Assembly (NCBI GenBank): GCA_950022655.1
Contig: OX465581.1
Span: 27,127,300 to 27,191,299, forward strand
Length of the DNA stretch: 64,000 bases
Direction: 5' to 3'
DNA from: Alentia gelatinosa
Taxonomy: Eukaryota; Annelida; Polychaeta; Phyllodocida; Polynoidae
The notes beneath the pieces are model-generated. The model was not told the origin of the DNA. It ran no database searches and saw nothing but the letters and a program-made list of their open reading frames with translations. The translations under genes and the position numbers were made by a program. Below are positions 12,496 to 22,807 of the stretch, piece after piece (positions within the stretch are counted from its first letter, which is position 1; every line of letters begins with the position of its first letter).

Positions 12496-13141
12496 GGGCC
12501 GGCGTCCACTGAGCTGCCGATACACACTTATATGGCCTACGATGCACCTCCGATAAGATAACGAAAACCGACCTCTCATCGGGGCAGGTCACAACGTCTC
12601 TGCAATTAGGCTCCGATTAAAAATGCGGATCTATGATTTCATCCCGATGAAAACCAGTATTGTGGGGTGTCTACAACATATCAACATTTTGAAATGGTGT
12701 GGGTAATCGTGAGGATTGCAGAGTATTCTGTCGGGAAATTTGCTCTCACCTGTGAGATATTGATCAGAAAATTATGAAATCTTGGAATTAGATAGACGAT
12801 ACATATGCCCGTATGATTAGGTATAGTTGTCTCAAATCGATATTTTCTTAGTTTGACTTGAAACAGAGCTTTTAGTGGCTGAAGAAATACATTGTTGTTC
12901 TATGTGTCCTGAGAAACATTATGGATATGATATTTCTTTAATAATGGTGTATAATATATATAAAAATTAAGACACTTCAAGAAATGCTCACCTATTTTTA
13001 CAGGGAAACCAATAACGATGCGTGGTGAAGAAGCATGTCTAGAATTTGTCTATGATATCGATCCTTCCGATAAGTCTCCGATATTTAATCGGAGTAATAT
13101 CGGTAGGTCTAAATTTCTATCGTATGGGTGAACGCCGGGCC
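12496..13141. mobile_element. Harbinger-like MITE, longer copy 2
   Basis: The left end (GGGCCGGCGTCCACTGAG) and right end (CATACGATAGAAATTTAGAC side, ending GAACGCCGGGCC) match the copy at 10077-10358 with several substitutions. Inside the left end, GCCTACGATGCACCTCCGAT matches the sub-terminal part of copy 1, and inside the right end there is CTATGATATCGATCC. The 646-bp length is more than twice that of copy 1, so the centre is either a different internal sequence or an insertion. The flanks are TTA on the left and TAA on the right, so the target duplication is not preserved exactly. No transposase frame is visible. Confidence 0.75.
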
Positions 13142-13144
13142 TAA

Positions 13145-14175
13145 TACGGTAGCTTCCCTACATGTAGTGAGGGGAAAACTTGTGTGATGGTCAAGTAAGG
13201 CGTAGGAAGCTGTTTAGGGAGTTTTGGAGTTGTAAATGAAATTCCATGCTGTTTGCTAGGAGTTAATTGTCAATTATGAAAGCTTTCACTGAAACTTTCT
13301 TCGTGGCAAGAACAATACTGTTCCCCGTCTTGGGAAACAGGGGGATTGGTCTCGCGGACGAGGCACCCCAAATCGGCCGCAGGTGTTTAACAAAAGTGAC
13401 CCATATCAGCCATACTCTCGTTTACATACAGAAAAGAGGGTCTCGCAGGTGAATCAGAGTAGTGCTCAAGCGCCTTATTTATCGATCAAATATTTTTATC
13501 ATGGCCTATAATATAAAACAGGAATATCCGAGGGAGAACCTCTCAACGACTTATTGGTAACTATAAATGATGAAATAAAGTTATTAAATACCAAAATCCT
13601 CACTATGTCTCACTACTTGCAGTTAAACAATATCTCTATCCTGTCTTATAGCAGGCCTGCTTTGTCCTAAAGATAGAATTCACTCGAACGAGATCAATTA
13701 TGCAGGATTTCTCTCCCTACGGACGACACCACTTAATAAGCGTGAATGGTCTCTTCTCTTTAGAAAGCTGGTTGATCGGTGGCTCAATCCCTGGTCGATT
13801 CTTCCGCCAGGACCAAACAATATTAAACTATCCCCCCTCAAACCCCGGGATGGTTTGCATCATGAAGTGTCCTTCCGACGGATTGAGGTCAGGAGAAGGA
13901 CAATATGATATGGACAACATAATTCCATGTGATGACTCTCTCCTCCTGGTCATTGTATTCTCATGAACTCTCCTATCATTGTTTTCATCATCACTTTCCC
14001 CAGTGCACTACATGCTAGTCCGAGATTATGCTATGATTCTAAAACAAAAATAGTTTGATTGTGATATTGTGATGTGTTAGCCAGAAGTGAGATTTAGAAT
14101 CGATTATCTGTATAAGGAACTGAATGGTCACGTGACTTGCTGATGTATACCTCTGCTGTCGCTGCTGAGAGCAGC
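13145..14175. other. No feature recognised
   Basis: No recognisable gene or repeat. The open frames at 13267-13452 and 13700-13966 (plus) lack identifiable domains. Confidence 0.3.
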
Positions 14176-14179
14176 AGTT

Positions 14180-14265
14180 GAGTACGAGGATAAGATCTGG
14201 TAGAGCAAAGCTGTTCCTCGCTGGAGGGCGGGTTTGATTCTAGGCACTGGAGGCTTCGCTCTGCT
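14180..14265 (+). repeat. Possible tRNA-derived SINE head
   Basis: The segment contains TAAGATCTGGTAGAGC, resembling the D-arm/A-box side of a tRNA (compare TAGCTCAGTTGGTAGAGC), and about 30 nt later GGGTTTGATTCTAGG, close to the B box GGTTCGANTCC. This spacing fits an RNA polymerase III promoter in a degraded tRNA-related SINE. I could not define a tail or target duplication, so a chance tRNA-like match remains possible. Confidence 0.3.
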
Positions 14266-16255
14266 TGGAGCGGAGTCGCCTACAGTGAACGAACATTGCG
14301 TGAAGCCATCATCCCTGTGAGTAACTTACAGACCAATGTGTAAGGAACTAACTCTCAATGGAGAGAACACAGAGAGGATACTTTGGACTCATAGGAATGG
14401 AACACTGATTGGACTAACAGGAGATTGTAAACTCAGAGGATAGAGTCATGAGCATCTACCATTACATTATGTGCAAATATTGAGGACAGCACATGGACAA
14501 TAAGCAATAACCAGGAAAATGATATTTGAGAGATTATGGACAATCCCTATATATGATTGACTACACAGATCTGAACTAATGTACTTGAAGTTACGAATTG
14601 ACATTGACAATTAACTAGATTTGAGTATGTAACCTTTATTCCTATATACCCATTGTCAAACTAACTAGAGTTACATACCGCTGCTTGGGGGTGCATTAAA
14701 AATAAGTTATGTGTCGAGGTTGACGTTTTCGTCCCGCTCTCATGTTTTCGTCCTGCTCTGACAATAGCTGTTGTGGTTACTCGATAAGGGTGGCCATTTG
14801 CTTCGGAAGTGTTTCAGGTAAAGAATTAAGCATTTTTATCGATATTTGAAGGTATATAGGAATAGGGAAACCATGTACCGGTAAGCAAAAGTCAAAGTTA
14901 CTCGGTAACTTTGAACTTTTGCACACCGGAACATAGTTTCCCTCTACTACGAGTTTACAAGTAATACTCTGTGGCGTTAAATGAGCACTATGGCAGTGCA
15001 ACTATATTAAAGTATGTCTATGGATTGCTTCTCAGGATATCAAAGTTACTAAACTGTACTCCATTGTTCATCCTTATTCCCTCGGGTCACAGGGATGTGA
15101 GGTCACCATGTCTCTGTGACCATGCCAAAAGAGTTAGGTCTACCTTGTATTAGAGCTCTCCAAGACTTTAAGTAATCAGGCTCTGATGATAGACTACTAG
15201 CTACGCACAATAGCAATTAGACCTTAATAAGACCCATACGAACGAAAGGTAATTGTAAAGGGGGGTACCCACTGCTTCCGACACACTCGGACAAGGCTTA
15301 CGACACACTACGACAAAGAAAATCCCTGTCGGAAGGGCTCTGTCGGAGTGTGTCAGCCTATGTGAAACTGCGCATTTCATGGGAAACTCTCTGATTCCTC
15401 GAACTTGTTTCTGCATGTTGTTGATCGTGGTCGTGAATGTCCGATAAAGGCATATAAGGTATCGATCATCTCTGAGTCCCGATGGCCGATGGAGGTACGT
15501 CAGTTTCATATCTAACTGTCACAACTGCTGTATACATGCAAGTAAACTGATATGTGTGCATTCTGCAACCTGTACATATTTCTTTTGATACTGACTTAAT
15601 TTTGCATTTTATATCCACCTGGTATTAATATTCCAGAGTGCATGAGCATTTCTACCCATAATCCATTTGTGCTGATTAGTTTCTGAAATGAATATGAAGT
15701 TTTTTATCCTCACAGTCTTACCTTCACCTCTTAGGTTGCACTATTGAGGTTTATCATATAACGTCACATATGACAGTCCCTGAAACCGAATGAAGGAAGC
15801 CAACTTGTAGCGGATCCATAGGTACAAGGTAGGCACCCACGCCTTGTATATATATGAGGCGGACAGGCGTGGAGGCTTGGGTTGCCTTGGGAGGTCCGGG
15901 TGCTGTTTACGACCTCCCTACATGCTAACCTCCCCTATACAACGACAGGCAGGGCTGTTCTGTTTTTGCCAGATTGCACAAGTAGTAAAATAGCCGCCAG
16001 TGAGAACCAAACACACGTGCTAATGGACAGTGCTCCCGGGGGTCCCTTGGATAATTCCTCAGGTCTTTTATGTTTAGGTTCGACATGAATCATATACAAA
16101 GGGACATATTTGTACGATCTGCTGTTTACTCGCGTAATTACTCTGGGAATATACCTTACTGAAACGTAAATTGATACTAGATGCTTAAGGGAATTCGTAC
16201 AATTTGACCTCTGTAATCCAAAGTAATTATTTAAGTACCACTCAGCATCCAAAAG
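14266..16255. other. No gene recognised
   Basis: AT-rich, with no recognised coding sequence. At 15265-15360 the motif CGACACACT recurs in direct and inverted form (TTCCGACACACTCGGAC and GTCGGAGTGTGTC), possibly the remnant of an inverted-repeat element. The remainder shows nothing I can name. Confidence 0.3.
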
Positions 16256-16261
16256 TTGGTC

Positions 16262-16320
16262 TGGTTTAAAATGTTTCGGCGATTAAGTTGCCTTTATCAA
16301 ATATTGCCTTTATCAAATAT
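16262..16320 (-). other. GATAAAGGC...GCCGAAAC motif, hammerhead-like remnant
   Basis: The minus strand has two tandem 16-bp units (ATATTTGATAAAGGCA) followed by ACTTAATCGCCGAAACATT. The arrangement TGATAA-AGGC-loop-GCC-GAAAC resembles a hammerhead ribozyme core (CUGAUGA, stem II, GAAAC), a motif known in Penelope-like and other retroelements. Two core bases differ, so activity is not expected. It lies just beyond the poly-A end of the adjacent LINE fragment. Confidence 0.25.
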
Positions 16321-16361
16321 TCCACAATTCACAATTCCATTTTCCTAATGATTTTTTAAAA

Positions 16362-17690
16362 AATTTTTTTTTAATAAACTTTCCTTTATTGACGTTATTT
16401 GGTACATAGTTTCAATATTAACATAGTTGGTGTGAGGATAGAAAACTTGTCAATAAAGAGGGCGGTGGCAATCAGCTATGCTACAGTAATAGCTGGCTTT
16501 CATTGTCTTGCCCTGTACATAACTTCTTTAGTCTCACACAATTTTTCACATTTAAACAATGATATTGCCTATCATACAGTCACTGGAAATCCATCCAAGC
16601 CCTATTTAGATCTGTCTACAAATACATCGTTATACATAGAGAGGGTATATGTGGGGTTTTCAAATCCATTTTCCTTTTCACTCCATTTCCATTTTCCAAC
16701 AGAGTAAGATATTAGTACATACATCGATCATGTTGGGTATAAAGGCTGGGCAAAGAGCTCCATTTGGAGATATCATGAGTCATTTAGAAGTGGTGATCGA
16801 GACTAGTATCCAAATTACAATTTTGGTATTTGTTCGTTCAGGAGTGTTTTTGTCAGATTTTTGAAATAAACATAACTTGGTGTATTTCGAATTAGTGGCG
16901 ATAACTGATTCCATAAGGTTCCACCTCTATATTCAATAGACCTTTCATACGACAAGCAATTTGGTTTATGTAGTCTGATCAAAGGCGCATCATTTGCACG
17001 AGTTGTTGCTCGTATATTTACCACATGATTTACATCATTTGCTCTCTTGTACATAAAGTTTTTAAGATGCATTTGGCGCCTATCCTTTAGGTACGGTAGA
17101 TTAGCGGTTGCATGAAGAATATGCACTGGAGTTCTTCTGTGAAGTTTTAGGCACACACGAATACATTTATTTTGATAAGTTTGGAGCTTTTTTATAACGT
17201 GGAGGTTTGCTGACATATACAGTATATCACAGTAATCCAAGTAAGGAAGTATGCAGGCCTTGTAGACTCTTAGTGCAGTTTTTTTTGTCATATACGGCCT
17301 CATCTTTGTCAATTTGTATAGTTTATGAGATAAGTTTTTGTGCAAATGCTGTATATGGCATCTAAAATCCAAGGTTGGGGACAGAATTATACCTAGGTAG
17401 TTGTAACTATATACATTTTGCAGTAAGGTATCACCTAGACCATACACTGGTTCATGTCTTTTCCTTTTTCTGTAACCTGAGTGAAAGGACATCGCCTTTG
17501 TTTTTTTGTTATTTAAGGACAATTTATTTTGTAAACACCATAACTCTACATGGTCCAGGTCTTCCTGTAATTTTATTTTGACGTTTTCCAAGCAGTTGTC
17601 TGATAAATATAATACCGTGTCATCAGCGTAAAGGCCAATTTGTGCAGGCTTTAATACATTTGTTAGATCGTTTATGTATATCATTGTCTC
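16362..17690 (-). pseudogene. LINE fragment: RT C-terminal half with 3' end
   Basis: A 5'-truncated non-LTR retrotransposon copy. The reading frame runs on the minus strand from 17708 to 16815 (297 codons) without interruption. LINE homology begins at about 17684 with the IYINDL box and reaches the catalytic GLYADDTVLY (residues 25-34), then NKLSLNNKKTKAM, SYNYLGIILSPTLDF, ILPYLDYCDILY and GGTLWNQLSPLIRN. The upstream fingers/palm half (GVPQGS and before) is missing, as expected from incomplete reverse transcription. The first codons before IYINDL are probably host flank. A short 3' UTR ends in AATAAA and a short A run at about 16362-16373 (plus-strand T run). The frame is uninterrupted, so the copy is fairly young or its decay is limited. 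The partner fragment at 38320-39375 carries the opposite half of an RT. Confidence 0.85.
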
Positions 17691-17709
17691 TATCTCATTT
17701 ACTGTCAAA

Positions 17710-18256
17710 ACTGTCGTCGATTGTATTCGTTTACTTTACAACGTTTACCTCAGAGTGGGGAGAGATACTTCCGTCTTTGTATAAACCTCTCTGGATTTTA
17801 TTTGTCCCTAAATAACTGCACACTATATCTGCGGCTTTCCTACACTAATATATAAGCTATGCTAAATAACCTGGCTGACAATATTCATTTCCCTCAATAT
17901 CGGCCACATTGTTCTATATCACACTACATTGATAAACAATTGATATCTCCAAATATAGGTTCATGCACATGATACTGCTGAACAATGCATATCAGTTGCT
18001 TCAAGTTACAATCATATACATAATTCGCATCCTAAAACAATGATATATCCAAGCGTTACTCAACTTCAGCTTCAGCCTCAGAAGCGAGGGATCAGACATA
18101 CCCACTTGCAGATAACAAGAGTATGAATAACCCGTTTAGCATCACCAGCCTGACTGCGCTACCTGAAAAGCGTCACCTGAGATTCACAACCTAGGTACAT
18201 TCCCTGAAACTCTTATACCAAAATCATGACAGGTGCGATGAAGCTAACCTAACATA
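17710..18256. other. No feature recognised
   Basis: AT-rich sequence without a recognisable gene or repeat. Confidence 0.3.
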
Positions 18257-18660
18257 GGCTTAGAATCCACCAACATTGTTGCACGAATTCAAACCTCCCG
18301 ATGCACCATGATGCCTATTTAATTCAATGCAATTGTGCATCGTAGAACGCGTCGTTTTCATCAGTGTGCATCGAAAGCCAAGCAGGTTGGGCCCTTTATG
18401 TCTGGAGCCCACCAATGATGATGCAGAATTTAGACCTGCCGATGCACCCCAACGCCCTTCTTTTTTTACTGCAATTGTACATTGTAGAGCACTTCGTAAG
18501 GCGCGTCGGTGTGCATCAGATACCTATATGCCCGGGCTTACAATGCATGCCAACACGCCTTATAACGCACTCTACGATGCATAATTGCATTGAAGTGAAT
18601 AGGTATCAGGGTGTATTAGAATGTCTGAATTCATGCATCAGGATTGGTGGATTTCCAGGC
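18257..18660. mobile_element. Palindromic GATGCA-family element, copy A
   Basis: The left end (18257 on, AATCCACCAACATTGTTGCA...) and the reverse complement of the right end (ending at 18660, AATCCACCAATCCTGATGCA...) align over about 130 bp, giving very long inverted arms with repeated TGCATCG/CGATGCA motifs. A second left-end-like unit begins near 18401 (GCCCACCAATGATGATGCAG), so the element looks like one palindromic element with an extra internal half-unit. The open frames at 18327-18672 are read-through of the arms. Short flanking duplications are unclear. The superfamily is not assigned. Confidence 0.65.
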
Positions 18661-18689
18661 TTTAAGCAGTGATCCTGACCTCATTCCTA

Positions 18690-19265
18690 ACAGGTAGGTG
18701 CTTTGGATAGTGGTTGAGGCCCAGATATTTGGACGGCCACCCCTTAGGTTTGAGCCGTCCTCTGTCTTTGCACCGAGCCCCCAAGAAAGTAAATAAGCAG
18801 CCAGATGAGCAGGTTAAAACACCATGGGGCCCAGGGTTATACAAGAACAGTGGCCTTTACTGAGGGTAGGACTTCTCCACATGCTACTGTCATTCCAGCA
18901 ATAGAGAAAACAAGAAAGAGAGATTGATGACTGCTTCCACCATATCCTAGCACTTATGGAGCATCTAAAAATTTATCCACAGGTTAAGGAGACATTGGAC
19001 AATTACTAAAGGAGTATCAGGGGGTTTGTTAGACTGTGAATACAGCTGCAACCAAGAGGACATATGAACTCCACAGAAGAGAATGTGATTGTATGTTGTT
19101 GAGATTTGTTATGTAACTGTATACTTTATCATAAAATATGTTATAAATACATATATGTTTATGGTTAGCTATCTTCTTCAATAAGAATAGAAGCTATTCC
19201 AAATTCTCTTTTCTTGTTACTGTGTTAGCTAGGCTAAAAATTAGTCTTTAGTTACTGTACAAGGC
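18690..19265 (+). repeat. LTR-like dispersed repeat, copy C1
   Basis: This matches copies at 28133-28450 and 36745-37620 along its length. Shared blocks include GTAAATAAGCAGCCAG (a TATA-like box near 18795), GATTGATGACTGCT, CAGGTTAAGGAGACATTGGA, GAACTCCACAGA, TGTATGTTGTTGAGA and CTTTTCTTGTTACTGTGTTAGCTAG. A TATA-like box upstream and AT-rich poly-A-type signals downstream would fit a solo LTR or the terminal repeat of a retroelement, but no 5-bp duplication or TG...CA ends could be fixed. No protein is encoded. It sits between two GATGCA-family segments. Confidence 0.6.
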
Positions 19266-19269
19266 ACCA

Positions 19270-19976
19270 GGCTTCTGATGCACACTAACAAAGATTTCGA
19301 CGTTAAATCGAGTTTTTCATCGGAAGGAGAGGCTGTGTCAGAACGACGCAAACACCACATTCATGTGCGTCGTAGACCTTCCCAATGCAATGTAACATTG
19401 TTCGATTTTTGCCATGACGGAAAGTGCATCGGTGTGATTGTGCATCGAGAGCATTCTCTGCTAAATTAAAGCTATGTACCCCACTCCCAACTCCCAGAAA
19501 AGGATACGAAAGGTATAACTTTCAATCTGAAAGAAATATGTTTATACAATCTTAAGAATACATTTTTTGGATTACATATATAAAGAAATTACCTGAAAAT
19601 ATAATTTTTGTATTATCCAAAGTGAAAGGATTCTAACCGATAGCTGTCAGTCCCTATATATATAGTAATGGAAATTTCCACGATCGTGTAGAAATACGAG
19701 GAATATTAAAAGCATATTCTGTGAAATAGAAGAGTTTTAGGGTCAGTTTCTCCCTGATATTTGCGCCTAAACGCTGGGCACGTCGCAGCCTATATCGGGA
19801 CCATGTATGAACTTTGTTTGCCCTGAACCCTTTCCGAGGCACTACGATTTCACACCGACGCAGAATTTGCTTTCCTTCCGACGTGCTCTACAACGCAGGG
19901 AATCGGTATCGTAGAGCATGTGGGTGTGCATCGGGAGGTTTTAATTCTGCATCGGCGTTTGTGGGTGCCGGCTTGG
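19270..19976. mobile_element. GATGCA-family element, divergent copy B
   Basis: The right end (19842-19976) read in reverse gives GCCGATGCAGAATTAAAACC and CCCGATGCACACCCACATGC, matching the internal unit of copy A (GATGCAGAATTTAGACCTGC). The left part (19270-19465) carries related motifs (TGATGCACAC, GTGCATCGGTGTG). The middle 400 bp is AT-rich and unrecognised. The boundaries are approximate. Confidence 0.45.
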
Positions 19977-22588
19977 AATGACTGTTGGCGATACCCCCCA
20001 CATCCTGGTAATCTGTCCCACATCCCGATATCAGTAATTACCCGATATTACTGATATAAAATATTTTTGTGATGATGCGTGTCACAAATGACCTTAAATA
20101 GAACCACCTACTCACCATCTAGTTTTATTGAGACCTATCGACAATAGTACTTCAATGACACTACCTTTGTTAGTTATATCGTTACCAAAACCTAAGGCAT
20201 GACAACATATGTTGATTAGATCAGAAACATACTTTCGTTTTATTCTGATTGCAAGGTTTCTCTCATTGCTCATTTTTTATTTTTCAATAAAATCATGGCT
20301 ACAATATATTGATTAAACTAGATAGAAATAAAACTGCATTTTTTGTTGAGCTACCTTGAGCTATCGTTAGTATACAAACCTACATCTACCCCTACCCATT
20401 CTCAAGCAGGTGTCTCATCGTATTCCAGTACCACCTATATCTAAAAGCTATAGCATGCTAGAAATCTTAACGTGGAACCAAACACTCTGGTTTCACCTTT
20501 CCCCGCCAAGTAGTAGCAAAATCCAGGCGCCAACAAAAACTCCACCCACGTCTTATTCCTACCCCAGTCACAGAAGATCCAGCGCCCACAAACACACTCC
20601 TCCACCCTGGTAGAAGGTCCTGCTGCGCAACCTTTGTGGTCAATAACTGGCCTTAGCCGACAATATCAAAGTCAAGTGGGCGAAGGGGCTGTCCGGGAAG
20701 ACAGTGAATGGGTAGAGGGCGGGCAGGCAAGTCATTTCCTCAATGACCACGTGCTGTGGCTTCATCAGTGGCTTCGATGGTGGCTTCCTACTTTCTTAGC
20801 TTTCTATCGTGAGAGGGGCGGCTGACTGCGGCCCGGCGGTTCCTGATAGCGAGCCTCACCTCGCTGGGGTAGGCTGCTGATTGATTCGTTCGTCAGTCGG
20901 CCTGCGTCCATCTGTCAATCTCGCTCAGCGACAACTCCTATTGTGCGCGGCCATTTCCCGTCCCTTGTCGGCGGGGCCCGGGTGTATCTACCGACTGGCT
21001 CCTGCCGACCGCCCTCTCGGCCGGGCCTGCCGCCTCTGTGCCTGCTCAACCGGGCGGCGAAAGGCGGGCTTCCAACCCCATCCCCACTTCCCGCGCCTGC
21101 TCAGAACCTATATAATCAAAGGGCCCATTCTCATGGTGATGAGGTTTTCGTGTGTATGTGCCGCTGACAAGGTGTACTTCGAACGCTATCCATAGATTGT
21201 GGGTATCTGGCGACGATCGGACATCTACAGCGATTCCTCTCGAATCAGACTTCAAAGAATTATTATTATATAATGTGGTATGCTACGAGCGTCCTATATC
21301 AACATCTTCGTCTGCGTCGAGATTCTATTTAATGCGCAAGATACACCATTTACCATTATGTTGATTGCTATAAAGATGGCAGGGTGTAAAGTGTTAAGAT
21401 AATGGAGGTACTTATAGTGCTACACTGCTTGGCCACAATAGCTGCTGACAGACTCCCAAAGCGGCCCAATATCCCGCAGCCGAATCACCTTCCTACTATG
21501 AGGATTGCAGCAGTTACTCATGAAATCAAAATGACGCGTAGTACTTAAAGGAAATACCGGGAATTTAAGACAAGAGTCACAGAATAATTGCGTTGAATTG
21601 CATGACTCGTTAATCACAATTGATTATTCATCAACCAGTATATCACAGGTGCTTGTCAATTCATTATCATAGGCTCACACCAAAATATATACACATGAGT
21701 ATGAGTATACTAAAATTGTGGTATTTTGTTCTGCCCTGAACATGTGTCAAATACAAGCTAGATGAATTGAAATAGTTCTGAGGTCGAGGCTGAGAACGAC
21801 TTATTTTCCATGGAATTACGTTGTACCTTGCCTCGAATTGCATGAAAACAGTCATGAATTGCAAAATTTTGCTGATCTGCTTCTATTTGCATAGTTTCCA
21901 CTGGTTTCTGCCCTAAATCAGGCTTGATTTCCCCGCTTCGTCAGTGGTATTTATGCTTGATGCATAGAATAGGCTGTGATTGATGCTTGTATATCAGATC
22001 TGTAAGGCGGTAAAACACTAGTGGTGCCTCCTGGTGATGAGCCGTCATCTGTCTGTAAATGGCCCCCAGCAGTGCACAAGTGCACACTGCCTACAGTCAG
22101 CCCCCTTTAAAACCAGACTTTCCCCGGGAAAATATTGACATAACAATGTAATGACATCATCCGGACTCTCTCCGGCAGCGGGTAATCATGTGGACAGCAT
22201 GCGTTGTCGCTCATGTCAACGAGCTACCGAAATGGATTATAACCGCAGGTTTTTTTTGGTGTTCTTGGGAGTAGAACGCGATCGTGGATGGAGAGTTGCT
22301 CAAAAGTGAGGGTAGATTAGAACCCCCGTGAGGATGGCATTTTAGGGTGATTAGTGCCTGGGTTGAGGAGGCATAAAGGGCTGCGTGGGCTTAGGTCCTA
22401 GGAACACCCCCAAGTAGAGTCCTCTTTTTCGCCTTTACGGAGCGGCTCTGCTGATACTACGACTCGTGAGACGCTATCTAAGACCCTCTGTGAACAGCCC
22501 ACCACCCGTGGGGAATGATCCTACTTAGAGGACACATATAACTACTCAATGATGGCCTGCATTTGGGTCATCCTGCCACGTACATTAT
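19977..22588. other. No gene recognised; GC-rich island 20480-21190
   Basis: The region around 20480-21190 is GC-rich with CpG-containing stretches (for example GGCGGGGCCCGGG near 20971) and overlapping open frames on both strands that match no domain I know. It could be the promoter or first exon of a host gene. The sequence to either side is AT-rich and unrecognised. Confidence 0.3.
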
Positions 22589-22807
22589 GCCGGGGACAGA
22601 CCAAGCGCGTCAAGGTGGCGATCTTTGGAATCGCCAACACAAAATAGCATGTATGTAAGATATTTTTTCATAGGCATTTCCCTTACCCATAATTTAGCAT
22701 CTCAGAAGCAATAATCAGGTGAAATATGAAATAATTTGTCAAATATCGGCCATTTTGTGTTGGCGATTCCGAAAATCGCTGCGTTTCTCGCTTGGTGTGT
22801 CTCCGGC
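22589..22807. mobile_element. 219-bp MITE, GCCGGRGACA ends
   Basis: The ends GCCGGGGACAGACCAAGCGC (left) and, in reverse complement, GCCGGAGACACACCAAGCGA (right) begin inverted arms of about 50 bp, both continuing to GGAATCGCCAACACAAAAT. The centre is AT-rich without coding potential. The flanks (ATTAT on the left, TTTAT on the right) do not give an unambiguous target duplication. It is a non-autonomous DNA-transposon derivative of unassigned superfamily. Confidence 0.75.

Noticed and set aside
18327..18672. Two overlapping plus-strand frames of 85 and 102 codons
   Set aside because: They lie entirely inside the arms of the palindromic GATGCA element.
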